Below the pieces are notes generated by a model that saw only the letters and a list, made by a program, of their open reading frames with translations, ran no database searches and had not been told where the DNA came from. The translations under genes were made by a program, and so were the position numbers. Source: a virus. From it: DNA of 64,000 bases. Positions 1 through 7,700 of the stretch are shown piece by piece (the first letter of the stretch is position 1; each line of letters starts with the position of its first letter). The stretch covers positions 1 to 64,000 of the IMG/VR virus record IMGVR_UViG_3300006921_000012; one strand, given 5' to 3'.

Positions 1-958
1 CTTTCAGGATTATTCAAAAGACGGAAACTTATTTTATATAATAGATAAAAGTAAGGACCTTGGTGATTTCTATAAAATTGCATTATATAAAAAGTTTAGT
101 GATGGTTCAGAAGAGTGGTACGATAGAGCAGACAATAAATTAAGTGACCAAACAGAAGATGCCATCTACTCAATGTTACCAGAAGGATTAGTGAGTGCAT
201 TTGTTAATGCTCATGAACAGTATGAACCACCTAAACCAGGATTAAAATCACTAGAACAGTTTAGTAAAGAATTAAGAGAGGTTATTTATAAAAACCCTAA
301 ATTAGGTAAAATGAATACTAAGAGTGGGGTATATCAGTTAAATATAGACCAAAGGGATGGAACTTGGATGTGGACTAATATTCAAAATACCGATTTGGCA
401 ATATACGCAACACCATTATGGGATGGCGAGCTTGTACTACCAATTAGGAGTGCAGATGATGAGGTTTTAGATTATGATGTTGTTTTTCAGTCCGATTCTT
501 TAGAAAATGCAGGACTTAAACCAGAACATTACTTAAGTGAAGAACCCGGTGGATATAGGCATAAGGATTGGGGAGCTAAAATTTTTCTGAACCAATTTTA
601 TTTACCTCTAGTCAAAGGTACACTCGACCAAAATAGATTTCAGGAGGCTTCTGGACAGGAATTTATAACTTGGAATCCTCAAAGTTACGTCTCTACATAC
701 GCATTTAAGTATCCCCCACGACAAGGGACTATGACTCAGAAATTCGTAGATTACTTAAAAGAAAATCCTAGAAGAACATCAAATCAATTTTATGAAGATG
801 TTCTAGGTTATTCAAGACCTAGAGCTCATAATAATATGTTCTTTGCAGCTATTAAAGATGCTGGGATTGTAAAGATGGAAAGACAAGGTAGACAATTTGT
901 TTATAGTCTAGGCCCTAACTACCAAAATTGGGTAGAAGGAAAATTATTAAGAAACTAA
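1..958 (+). CDS. C-terminal part of a WCTS-type phage protein (5' truncated by window edge)
   Basis: The reading frame is open from base 2, so the ATG at 173 is probably internal and the true start lies before the window. The visible start (FQDYSKDGNLFYIIDKSKD, then KKFSDGSEEWYDRADNKLS) aligns by eye with the middle of the protein at 1667-3034 (YYDRYIKDGPLYVVMDKT, then QFMDIDDRSIS). Both therefore probably belong to the same phage family, which carries a WCTS motif upstream of this point. The last 75 residues (QKFVDYLKENPRRTSNQFYE onwards) look like a small winged-helix-type domain, perhaps nucleic-acid binding. Function is unknown. It is followed by the next plus-strand gene after one base (TAA, T, ATG). 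Confidence 0.75.
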   Translation, partial: FQDYSKDGNLFYIIDKSKDLGDFYKIALYKKFSDGSEEWYDRADNKLSDQTEDAIYSMLPEGLVSAFVNAHEQYEPPKPGLKSLEQFSKELREVIYKNPKLGKMNTKSGVYQLNIDQRDGTWMWTNIQNTDLAIYATPLWDGELVLPIRSADDEVLDYDVVFQSDSLENAGLKPEHYLSEEPGGYRHKDWGAKIFLNQFYLPLVKGTLDQNRFQEASGQEFITWNPQSYVSTYAFKYPPRQGTMTQKFVDYLKENPRRTSNQFYEDVLGYSRPRAHNNMFFAAIKDAGIVKMERQGRQFVYSLGPNYQNWVEGKLLRN

Positions 959-959
959 T

Positions 960-1334
960 ATGGGATTTTGTAAACCAGGTGACCCGTGTTGGAATTATCA
1001 ATTAGGGAAAGTAGATTCTGCTAGAATTTTAGCTTGGCAACAAGAAGGTTTACAGTTTGCTGCTGATTGTGGAATTGAGGTTTCTCCTTTTGGTGACTTT
1101 TGTGCTCAAGCTAGAGCATGTATCACAGGTTCAACAGGAAGTGTTAGTGCGTGTACCGTATCTAGGGATATTATAAATCCTTGTACGACTGGTACGACCT
1201 TTACTGGTAGTGTAAGAGCTCTAAGAATGGGTGTAGGGACATCTACTTACCCAAATGAAAAACTCACAGTGGTGGGAGCCATATCAGCTACCTCTCAATT
1301 ATATTTTAGTGAAATTGTTGGGGGTACTTTTTAG
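960..1334 (+). CDS. Short tail-fibre-like protein, possibly truncated
   Basis: A 124-aa protein. The N-terminal 60 residues are Cys-containing (CKPGDPCWNYQLG) and unfamiliar. The C-terminal segment MGVGTSTYPNEKLTVVGAIS is the 'GIGTxxPxEKLTVxGxISA' motif that in Bacteroidota and phage fibres normally precedes a long shaft and an intramolecular chaperone. Here the protein stops about ten residues later, at TAG, so the usual distal domains are absent. It could be a short fibre cap, a fragment left by recombination, or part of a fibre whose remainder is elsewhere. Its stop overlaps the stop of the convergent gene by four bases. Confidence 0.65.
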   Translation: MGFCKPGDPCWNYQLGKVDSARILAWQQEGLQFAADCGIEVSPFGDFCAQARACITGSTGSVSACTVSRDIINPCTTGTTFTGSVRALRMGVGTSTYPNEKLTVVGAISATSQLYFSEIVGGTF

Positions 1335-1636
1335 TTAAGATATATGTCAAATCCCATAATATTTTGTATAGGTAAACTATCTGTCTCTACTTCGTCTGAT
1401 ATATTTTCTTTAAGTTTTTTGGTCTGAGTGATATTAACTGCAATAAGAATTTGGTTTTTAGTAAGAGTAGGGTCCGCTGACTCTTTATAGTTTTCTGTAG
1501 CTATTAATTCTATTTGGTCCATTAGTAAATCTAAGTCTACACCTGGTGTACTTAAAAAACGTTCTACTTCCCCTTTTTGTGTTTCAAAAAAAGTTCGTAA
1601 ACGTTTCAAATATATTTCTATGTCTATATCCATCAT
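1331..1636 (-). CDS. Hypothetical protein, 101 aa
   Basis: A small acidic and lysine-rich protein beginning MMDIDIEIYLKRLRTFFETQ. Two adjacent ATG codons are possible starts. The first 40 residues look helical (KRLRTFFETQKGEVERFLS); the remainder mixes short strands and charged loops. No signal peptide, membrane segment or known motif is visible. It is the distal gene of the leftward unit that begins with the LRR protein. Its TAA overlaps the TAG of the plus-strand fibre-like gene (shared TTAG), so no terminator fits between them. Function unknown. Confidence 0.6.
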   Translation of the reverse strand: MMDIDIEIYLKRLRTFFETQKGEVERFLSTPGVDLDLLMDQIELIATENYKESADPTLTKNQILIAVNITQTKKLKENISDEVETDSLPIQNIMGFDIYLN

Positions 1637-1666
1637 AATTTCTATAAAAATATAAGAAAATTTATT

Positions 1667-3034
1667 CTACTTGACTATAACTATATCTCCATTTTGCCAT
1701 TTTTCTTCTAGTGCTGGAGGAATCTCTGCTGGTGTATTTCTTATATTTAATACTTCGAGGTTTGGTAGGTTGGTTAAACTCTCTGGTAAACTCTTTAATT
1801 GTGGGTTATCCGGTATGGATAAGAATTTTAAATTTTGTAATTTCTCTATCTCTTTTGGTATGTTTTCTAATATCCCTTCAATATGTAGAACTTCTAGTTG
1901 GGGGAAATTGGTAAATAATTCTAGAGGTAGTGTCATTCCTGGTAACTTCTCTTTATTTCGAGTATCAAAATCGAATCTCTTTAACCCTGCTGGAAGTTTC
2001 TCTACAAATTCATCTAACCCATATAAAGCAATGAATCTAGATACTGTATCATTAGGATAATGGACTGCAACGCTTGTTCCTTCCTGGTCTGTTAGAGATT
2101 TTGCAAATTCATGTTTAAAATAATCTTTTAAGTCTTTACCATCACCACTTAAAAATTGTTCTAAACTAATACTCCTATCGTCTATATCCATAAATTGATT
2201 ACTAGGAAAATGAAACTGGTATCTTTTCTTTGGTAGGCCTGTTTGTTTGTGACCTTCTACATCCCTTCCTTGTGGTTGTGCAATTTCAGTGTCTGTTTTA
2301 TCCATAACAACATAAAGTGGTCCATCTTTAATATAACGGTCATAATATGTTAATCCAGGGCTAGAAGTACACCATCTCGTTTCTCTATTTTGACCCCCGT
2401 AATAGCATGCTGCTTCTTTACCCATAGGGTTATTGTGTATTTCTATTACTTGCCATTTAGGTCCGTCGTACCCCATTTTTGCTCCAGGATGAACCTCCAT
2501 TTGAGCTCTTTCTGCTTTACTAGTTGTTAATTCTTCTTTACTAATACTATAATCTTTTACTTGGTCATACAAATCGTCTATAGATTTAATTTGATTTATA
2601 TCTTTTTCTCCTTTATATCTTCCGGTTTTTTTAAGATAGTCAAATTTTAACAGGTCATCTGTTACTTTATATAAATCTTCCATGAATTGTCCTTGGTGTC
2701 TTTCTAAAGCCACTCCCCAATCTGGACTACCGTATGCATATTCTTCGTCTGCTTTTTGTTGTAATCCCATCCATTGTTTAATTAACCATTGAGTGTAGGC
2801 TCCTACTTTCTTAACATCTCTAGTATCTCTATCACCTTCAAACTCACCTTTAGTAGTCGGGTCTGCTTGCATAAGGTCCGTTAATATATCTAGTTCTATT
2901 TTAGGTTTTACTACTTTACCAGAAGCTTTCTTTTTGCCTGTAGCCCATTTATCCACTAGAACATCATAACGACTTTTGTCACTTTGTTCTAGGACTATTT
3001 CATATATTTCATTTAAAAGACTTGTAAAAGACAT
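1667..3034 (-). CDS. WCTS-motif protein with C-terminal leucine-rich repeats
   Basis: A 455-aa protein. Residues 1-180 are charged and helical. Around residue 220 there is a phage-typical block, GGQNRETRWCTSSPG, followed by YIKDGPLYVVMDKT and an aromatic segment ending MDIDDRSIS. The last 90 residues carry three to four leucine-rich repeats (for example FPQLEVLHIEGILENIPKEI, LQNLKFLSIP, LPNLEVLNIRN), which normally serve protein binding. The middle region is paralogous to the partial protein at the left window edge. Similar WCTS proteins occur in marine phages, but I know of no established role. The leader carries a TATTTAT motif 15 bases before the ATG. Confidence 0.75.
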   Translation of the reverse strand: MSFTSLLNEIYEIVLEQSDKSRYDVLVDKWATGKKKASGKVVKPKIELDILTDLMQADPTTKGEFEGDRDTRDVKKVGAYTQWLIKQWMGLQQKADEEYAYGSPDWGVALERHQGQFMEDLYKVTDDLLKFDYLKKTGRYKGEKDINQIKSIDDLYDQVKDYSISKEELTTSKAERAQMEVHPGAKMGYDGPKWQVIEIHNNPMGKEAACYYGGQNRETRWCTSSPGLTYYDRYIKDGPLYVVMDKTDTEIAQPQGRDVEGHKQTGLPKKRYQFHFPSNQFMDIDDRSISLEQFLSGDGKDLKDYFKHEFAKSLTDQEGTSVAVHYPNDTVSRFIALYGLDEFVEKLPAGLKRFDFDTRNKEKLPGMTLPLELFTNFPQLEVLHIEGILENIPKEIEKLQNLKFLSIPDNPQLKSLPESLTNLPNLEVLNIRNTPAEIPPALEEKWQNGDIVIVK

Positions 3035-3049
3035 ATTATACGTTTTACT

Positions 3050-3056
3050 ATAAATA
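3050..3056 (-). promoter_or_regulatory. TATTTAT leader motif of the LRR gene
   Basis: Coding-strand TATTTAT (plus-strand ATAAATA) lies 15 bases before the ATG at 3034 and is followed by AGTAAAAC. One of eight copies placed alike. Confidence 0.45.
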
Positions 3057-3087
3057 TTGGTTTAATCGATAAATTCTGAATAAAAGA

Positions 3088-4014
3088 TTAGATTGCGGCA
3101 ATCCCGTCCTGTCCAGTAAAATTAACCCCTTTCTGGAATTCCGTCTTATCTACCAAATTAGAATTTTCTACCACATCTTCAAATAATTCATACCATTCCT
3201 TTCCTTGTTCTATGAGAATCATATCTCTTACCTTATTTAGGTAATATTGTCTTTTTGGGTGATACGCTTCTACCCATCCTCCTTCATAAGAATCATAAAC
3301 CTTTGCAGTGTTTCTAATAGAATCTCTATTAAATTTACTTAACATAAATAAGGTAGTAGTCTCTAATTTACCTAATTCAGTAAAAGGAAAGTCGTCTTGT
3401 GTATTCTTATTTAAAATAGTGGTGAATAAATAATTAACTTTAATACTTTTTGGTTTTACTAATTTTAATAAGAAACGATTCATTTCTAAGTTTAGGAAGA
3501 ACTTCTCTTTTGGTGTTGGGTCTTTCTTTTTGGAGTTCTTCTTCATGTGGGTTAAACATTTCTTTAAATATTTTTTTAATAACTCTTTATTGTTAAAATA
3601 AATAAAGTTGGTTGCTGTATGAGATTCTTCTCCTGCTTTTTCTACGTAGGGTAGTCCTATATCTCCTTCAAACACTTTATCATTAACATCGTCTTTTAAG
3701 ATGGTATCATATTCCATAAGACAGAATGGTGTTTCTTCCTTTTCCAATGCCTTAAATCGGTACACATCAGGAAAAATATCATCGTTGATGTCTCCCTTCT
3801 CTACACTTACCACTTTTATTTCATCCCATAAATTATCAATCCCTAACTCTACAAAATATTCTTTACCTAAAGTGTTAGTAATAAGATGTGCAGGACCATG
3901 ATTATCTTTCCAATTAAGTAATGATAGTAATAAAAATCCAACTTCGTAATCACGTAAACCTAGATTTGCATCCTCAATAGGAAAAAAAGTATAAATTGAT
4001 TTAATATTATTCAT
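3088..4014 (-). CDS. Glycosyltransferase-like protein
   Basis: A 308-aa protein. Its organisation resembles the DUF6734/GT-A-like proteins of Bacteroidota and their phages: an N-terminal 'LLSLLNWKDNHGPAHLITNT' strand-helix-strand, then an acceptor-side segment 'GIDNLWDEIKVV', then 'ETPFCLMEYDTIL', which sits where family members have the DxD-bearing 'PFIHIDGDV' strand, and a later 'NFIYFNNKELLKKYLKKC'. The canonical DxD is replaced by EYDT, so activity is uncertain. It could modify host or phage surface glycans. It lies four bases upstream of nothing larger than the PspC gene end, so it is probably co-transcribed with the 4-7 kb genes. Confidence 0.5.
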   Translation of the reverse strand: MNNIKSIYTFFPIEDANLGLRDYEVGFLLLSLLNWKDNHGPAHLITNTLGKEYFVELGIDNLWDEIKVVSVEKGDINDDIFPDVYRFKALEKEETPFCLMEYDTILKDDVNDKVFEGDIGLPYVEKAGEESHTATNFIYFNNKELLKKYLKKCLTHMKKNSKKKDPTPKEKFFLNLEMNRFLLKLVKPKSIKVNYLFTTILNKNTQDDFPFTELGKLETTTLFMLSKFNRDSIRNTAKVYDSYEGGWVEAYHPKRQYYLNKVRDMILIEQGKEWYELFEDVVENSNLVDKTEFQKGVNFTGQDGIAAI

Positions 4015-4018
4015 AGTT

Positions 4019-4210
4019 TTATTTTTTTTCTTTAATTATTACCCATAATACCATATAAAGTAAAATAGCTGGTATTGCAGGTGAGACAAATAACATTACA
4101 AACATTATTCTAATAAGTATTGGGTAATCGAATTCAAAGTATTCAGCGATTCCTCCACAGACTCCAGCAAACCAAAAGTCTTTATTACTTCTATATAATT
4201 TATCGTCCAT
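4019..4210 (-). CDS. PspC-domain membrane protein
   Basis: A 63-aa protein that is essentially one PspC domain: the start DDKLYRSNKDFWFAGVCGGI AEYF matches the 'kLyRs...aGVCgGiAeyf' signature, followed by two closely spaced hydrophobic segments (RIMFVMLFVSPAIPAILLYM and VLWVII). In bacteria PspC senses or relays envelope stress caused by pores such as secretins. A phage copy could dampen the host envelope response, but that is inference. Its start overlaps the end of the preceding small gene by 11 bases. Confidence 0.85.
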   Translation of the reverse strand: MDDKLYRSNKDFWFAGVCGGIAEYFEFDYPILIRIMFVMLFVSPAIPAILLYMVLWVIIKEKK

Positions 4211-4340
4211 AATTTTCTATCTTATTATTCTTTTTTAATTTTACTACTGTTTGTTTAGATTCTTTTACCTTAGAGGGTGATGGTGGTCTATAACCATAGG
4301 TTTTAACCTGTCTTAGTTCGTTTAGTGTTCTTCTTTTCAT
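4200..4340 (-). CDS. Small basic protein, 46 aa
   Basis: A short reading frame translating as MKRRTLNELRQVKTYGYRPP..., ending KIENYGR. It is rich in Lys and Arg with a central PPSPS stretch. It fills the space between the 78-aa membrane/coiled-coil gene (overlap 38 bases) and the PspC gene (overlap 11 bases), in keeping with the dense packing here. No motif is recognised; nucleic-acid binding would be a guess. Support is only position, continuous frame and composition. Confidence 0.4.
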   Translation of the reverse strand: MKRRTLNELRQVKTYGYRPPSPSKVKESKQTVVKLKKNNKIENYGR

Positions 4341-4539
4341 GATATTTTTTTCTTTTATCTAATTTTTTAATGATTGTTTTTTCCATTGATATTATTACTT
4401 TTTCAAGTTTTAATATTTGTTTTTCTAAATCTAGAATTTGTTCTCTTTTTTCTCTACCCATTTTTGCTTCCCATATTAACCATCCAAAGGCTATTACTTC
4501 TAAAATGAATAATGCTATTATTAATGTTGTTTGTGTCAT
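4303..4539 (-). CDS. Small membrane-anchored coiled-coil protein, 78 aa
   Basis: The N terminus (TTLIIALFILEVIAFGWLIW) is one transmembrane helix. It is followed by a heptad-like coiled coil (REQILDLEKQILKLEKVIIS) and a very basic tail. The likely topology is N-out or signal-anchor with a cytoplasmic coil. Such proteins are common accessory genes in large phages, and an inner-membrane spanin subunit or a membrane organiser are both possible. It starts one base after the end of the DruA-like gene upstream. Confidence 0.6.
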   Translation of the reverse strand: MTQTTLIIALFILEVIAFGWLIWEAKMGREKREQILDLEKQILKLEKVIISMEKTIIKKLDKRKKYHEKKNTKRTKTG

Positions 4540-4540
4540 A

Positions 4541-5710
4541 TTATCTTCCTACTTCTTTTATGTATTTATTTTTTGTGTCTTCCCAAGACAAATCAATTAC
4601 ATCCCAGTAAAATAATTGTTCTGGTTTAATTCTGTCTTGGTCGTACATGTTTTTATATCTTTTTATTGCTTTTTTCTTCCACCACTTATCCGTATATGGT
4701 ATATCGTCTTGGAATTTCTTTTTCATTTTTAGGTGTTTATCTTCTATCTCACCTCTTAGGAACTCACATCCGTTATCGTACATCATTGCAAGATAGACTC
4801 CTCTTTTGAATCCGTGGTCATAAGTGGACCCTTTTATCCCACAATGTTTAAAAACCTTATTAAGGATGTTCTGTTTAGGTCCTGTAGCGTTTATAGCTTT
4901 ATGGTGTTCTTCTGGGTGATTTTCTTTTAACCACTTATTCCAAGGTAGGTAAGCTTCATCATCAGGTTTTAATCTAACTTTACCTGATGTTTCTCCCATT
5001 GTTTTAAAGTGTGGCATTCCATTATACATTGAGTTGATTCCGTATAGTGAAGTGGTACCGACAGCGATTAACTTATCTCCGTATTTTTCTTCCCAGGCAT
5101 CTCTAATGGTTTTACAAGTGGTTAATGCTGCAATTAATTTACCCATTAACATATTATAACCACCTGGTTGTGTAGAACATATTGTGGTAGCGATTGCTGT
5201 ATTGTTTAGTTTGTGTTGGTCAAACTTATTAACTTTGTCCCAACCTATGTAAGCATCTCTCACTTTAATACTTGTAACGTCAGACCCTAAACAAATCAAA
5301 CCAAGGACTTTATCTGTTTTCCTATCTCTTACCCAGAATTTCATATTACGTCCCGGATTTGCAACCCATTCCATTGTGTGGATAAGTTTACGATAGTTTA
5401 CCCATTCTGTAACACCTTTTCCTGGTGTTGCCATCACAACATAAGGTTCCAAATCTTCAATTTGTTTTATTGTATGTTCTACATCATCCATATCTGATGG
5501 TACCCATAGATTAGTTCGGTAATCGTACAATTTGTTTTTTACCTTGGCCATTTTACCACCCTTATTCATTTCTTGCCACTTTTTATAAAGGGTTTGTTCT
5601 TCTACTGACATTTCTTTAAGCATGTCTAAATTATCGATTAGATTTTGTTTGTTACCTTCAAAATCAAATTCTGTTTCTTCCGTATTAAATAATTCTAATT
5701 GTTCTCTCAT
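4541..5710 (-). CDS. DruA-like DUF4338 protein
   Basis: A 389-aa protein. Residues from about 105 to 260 carry the DUF4338/Druantia DruA pattern: WVANPGRNMKFWVRDR, VLGLICLGSD, RDAYIGWD, LNNTAIATTICSTQPGG, LMGKLIAALTTC and IAVGTTSLYGINSMYNGMPH, ending KTMGETSGKVR. In bacteria DruA belongs to the Druantia anti-phage system and to stand-alone transposon-associated proteins; its biochemical activity is not established. I chose the ATG at 5710 over one 12 bases earlier because it gives an ATGA overlap with the DUF2452 stop. A phage copy could be counter-defence, inter-phage exclusion or nucleic-acid processing. Confidence 0.75.
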   Translation of the reverse strand: MREQLELFNTEETEFDFEGNKQNLIDNLDMLKEMSVEEQTLYKKWQEMNKGGKMAKVKNKLYDYRTNLWVPSDMDDVEHTIKQIEDLEPYVVMATPGKGVTEWVNYRKLIHTMEWVANPGRNMKFWVRDRKTDKVLGLICLGSDVTSIKVRDAYIGWDKVNKFDQHKLNNTAIATTICSTQPGGYNMLMGKLIAALTTCKTIRDAWEEKYGDKLIAVGTTSLYGINSMYNGMPHFKTMGETSGKVRLKPDDEAYLPWNKWLKENHPEEHHKAINATGPKQNILNKVFKHCGIKGSTYDHGFKRGVYLAMMYDNGCEFLRGEIEDKHLKMKKKFQDDIPYTDKWWKKKAIKRYKNMYDQDRIKPEQLFYWDVIDLSWEDTKNKYIKEVGR

Positions 5711-6096
5711 ATTTTTTCCCATTTACCGTTATTAAGTAACCTGAATGTGCCAATATAAGGTTCATCCCATTCTTTAGGTTTTATTAAAGATAAGAATAAA
5801 TTTTTATCTTTTCTCTCATATAGGTGATATTCTTCTCCTACTATTGGTTGAAAACTATATTGTGACTCGTAAACTAAACTAGTCCAATTATATTCTTCTA
5901 CTAATTTTTTATATTCTTCTTTTAATTCATTAAGTCTGGATTCAAAATATTTGTTTGCCTTTAAACTATCCCTTTTATCGACCTTTATAGTTTCAAATTT
6001 TTGTGCTCCCACTGAGGTTGGGTATTCTTTTTTCTTGGCATCAAATTCCTGTGTCTCATAATTATAAACTATATTATCTGGATATTTCTTTTTCAT
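5707..6096 (-). CDS. DUF2452 protein
   Basis: A 129-aa protein with the Bacteroidota DUF2452 signature: PDNIVYNYETQEFDAK, YPTSVGAQKFETIKV, a central coil (LNELKEEYKKLVEEYNW), then SFQPIVGEEYHLYERKD, LFLSLIKP and GTFRLLNNGKWEKI at the C terminus. The function of the family is unknown. The ATG at 6096 overlaps the cysteine synthase TGA as ATGA (a TTG six bases earlier is less likely), and its own TGA overlaps the next ATG the same way. This suggests translational coupling of three genes. It is probably acquired from a Bacteroidota host. Confidence 0.8.
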   Translation of the reverse strand: MKKKYPDNIVYNYETQEFDAKKKEYPTSVGAQKFETIKVDKRDSLKANKYFESRLNELKEEYKKLVEEYNWTSLVYESQYSFQPIVGEEYHLYERKDKNLFLSLIKPKEWDEPYIGTFRLLNNGKWEKI

Positions 6097-6995
6097 AGAC
6101 AACTAAAATATCTTTCTCCTCTATCACAAAGTATGGTTATAGCTTCTTTTCCATTATTATCTTCTAACCATCTTTCTGAAGCTAGTACATTTGCACCTGC
6201 ACTAATACCAACAAATATCCCTTCTTTTGCTAATTCTTTTGCTTTATCTTTTGCATCTTCTGTTTTTATGGTTATCACTTCATCTACAAAATCTAAATCT
6301 ACTAAAAATTTACTACCATCTCCAATTCCTTGTATGCCATGTAATCCTGGTTCTCCTCCAGACATCACAGGACTCTCTGCTGGTTCTATAGCAACTATTT
6401 TGATATTCGGCCATTTTTCTTTTAAAAATTTACCTGTTCCCATAAGAGTACCACCAGTTCCTGTACCTAACACTAACACATCCGGAGAATCAGTTCGTCT
6501 ATAAGCTCCTCTCTCTTTTGGTAGTGTCCATTCTTCATAGATTTCAGGTCCGGTAGTTTTATAATGAGCTTCAATGTTGAGTGGGTTGTGGAATTGGTTA
6601 CAATTAAACCAACCATTCTCTTCACATAATTTATCCCTTAACTCTATAGCCCCGTCAAAATCCCCTTCGTCTACTTCTATTAATTCTGCACCGTAAAATC
6701 TAAACATCTGTTTACGTTCTTCTGACATATTACACGGCATGATTATTTTTATCTTATATCCACGTTCTGCCGCTAACATCGCTAACGCTATACCACTATT
6801 CCCACTAGTAGCTTCACATAAAATATCACCTTTATGAATTACACCATTCCTTTCAGCGTGAGTAATAATAAAAGTTGCCATTCTATCTTTTACGGACCCA
6901 CTTGGGTTCATAAATTCAGCTTTGCCCCAAATGGTGAATCTTTTTTTCCTCAAAGGAATGAGTGGTGTGTTTCCTACATTATCTGATAATCTCAT
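6093..6995 (-). CDS. cysM: Cysteine synthase (O-acetylserine sulfhydrylase, CysK/CysM type)
   Basis: A 300-aa fold-type II PLP enzyme that should make cysteine from O-acetylserine (or O-phosphoserine) and sulfide. The PLP lysine is K36 in NPSGSVKDR. The substrate loop TSGNSG is at 63-68 and the phosphate-binding loop GTGTGGT at 177-183. MPCNMSEERK and the C-terminal GISAGAN and CDRGERYFS are also present. Length and motifs are complete, so activity is plausible. The short N terminus and MPxNMSxER favour CysM/CysK over serine dehydratase; cystathionine beta-synthase-like use cannot be excluded. As a phage metabolic gene it may support sulfur assimilation or meet the cysteine demand of the Cys-rich tail proteins. 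Confidence 0.88.
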   Translation of the reverse strand: MRLSDNVGNTPLIPLRKKRFTIWGKAEFMNPSGSVKDRMATFIITHAERNGVIHKGDILCEATSGNSGIALAMLAAERGYKIKIIMPCNMSEERKQMFRFYGAELIEVDEGDFDGAIELRDKLCEENGWFNCNQFHNPLNIEAHYKTTGPEIYEEWTLPKERGAYRRTDSPDVLVLGTGTGGTLMGTGKFLKEKWPNIKIVAIEPAESPVMSGGEPGLHGIQGIGDGSKFLVDLDFVDEVITIKTEDAKDKAKELAKEGIFVGISAGANVLASERWLEDNNGKEAITILCDRGERYFSCL

Positions 6996-7014
6996 AAATT
7001 TATTTTTATTTATT

Positions 7015-7545
7015 TTAAACTCTTTTTGATGTTCCTATTATTTGGTAGTAATCTTTCTTTCCCTCTAGATATTCTTTAGTCAATGTTAACATACTTTTAA
7101 ACATAAAAGCACCTGTAGTTTGTTTTTCACATTTGGAGAATAGTTCTACTAGGGTGGCTATCAATTCGATTGGTAGTAATCCTACACCGTCTAACCATGA
7201 GAAATCTCTACTTATTTCAGGGGTGTATATTAATTCATAGTTATTTCTTTCTTCTGTAGTCTTAAAAGGTTCTATATCATCATACATTTCTATTAATTCT
7301 TTAACTAATTCTAAAGTACCACTTTTATTAATCTCACCTTTAATAACTAAATCTACAATCCAGTGGGTGTGAGATGGTGTTCTTAATCTCTTATCTTTTT
7401 CTTTGTATTTGACTATGAAGTCTAAGTCTGGATTCTCACCTCTAAATCCTTGGAATATTGCAACTACTGTGTCGTTAGATAGTTTATATTCGACCAGGGA
7501 GTCTACTCTTGGTCCATTTTTAATTTTATATTGTAATTTTCCCAT
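7015..7545 (-). CDS. Hypothetical protein, 176 aa
   Basis: The sequence starts GKLQYKIKNGPRVDSLVEYK and contains RLRTPSHTHWIVDLVIKGE, in which the His-x-His segment may be a ligand or structural site. It then turns helical (TLELVKELIEMYDDIEPF, LPIELIATLVELFSKC). No signal peptide or membrane segment is present. It lies between the cysteine synthase and the small CxxC membrane protein, all on one strand with short gaps. I do not recognise the family. Confidence 0.6.
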   Translation of the reverse strand: MGKLQYKIKNGPRVDSLVEYKLSNDTVVAIFQGFRGENPDLDFIVKYKEKDKRLRTPSHTHWIVDLVIKGEINKSGTLELVKELIEMYDDIEPFKTTEERNNYELIYTPEISRDFSWLDGVGLLPIELIATLVELFSKCEKQTTGAFMFKSMLTLTKEYLEGKKDYYQIIGTSKRV

Positions 7546-7553
7546 AGTAATTA

Positions 7554-7700
7554 TTAAGAAAAAAAACTCAATATGTCAAAATAAAAATTCACTAAACCGT
7601 AAACAAAAAATACTATAACAAATATAAATCCTATTATCAGACGCCACTCAATTGTGACAGTCTCTTCTATATTCTTTTTTTTACATCCTTTACACCCCAT
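7554..7700 (-). CDS. Small CxxC membrane protein, 48 aa
   Basis: A short reading frame beginning [20 protein letters not shown], then one transmembrane helix (LIIGFIFVIVFFVYGLVNFY), ending FDILSFFS. The ATG overlaps the DnaJ TGA as TGATG, so it is probably translated by coupling to DnaJ. The N-terminal CxxC followed by lysines would face the cytoplasm and could bind metal or form a redox pair. It is too short for confident family assignment; a holin-like or chaperone-tethering role would be speculation. Confidence 0.6.
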   Translation of the reverse strand: MGCKGCKKKNIEETVTIEWRLIIGFIFVIVFFVYGLVNFYFDILSFFS

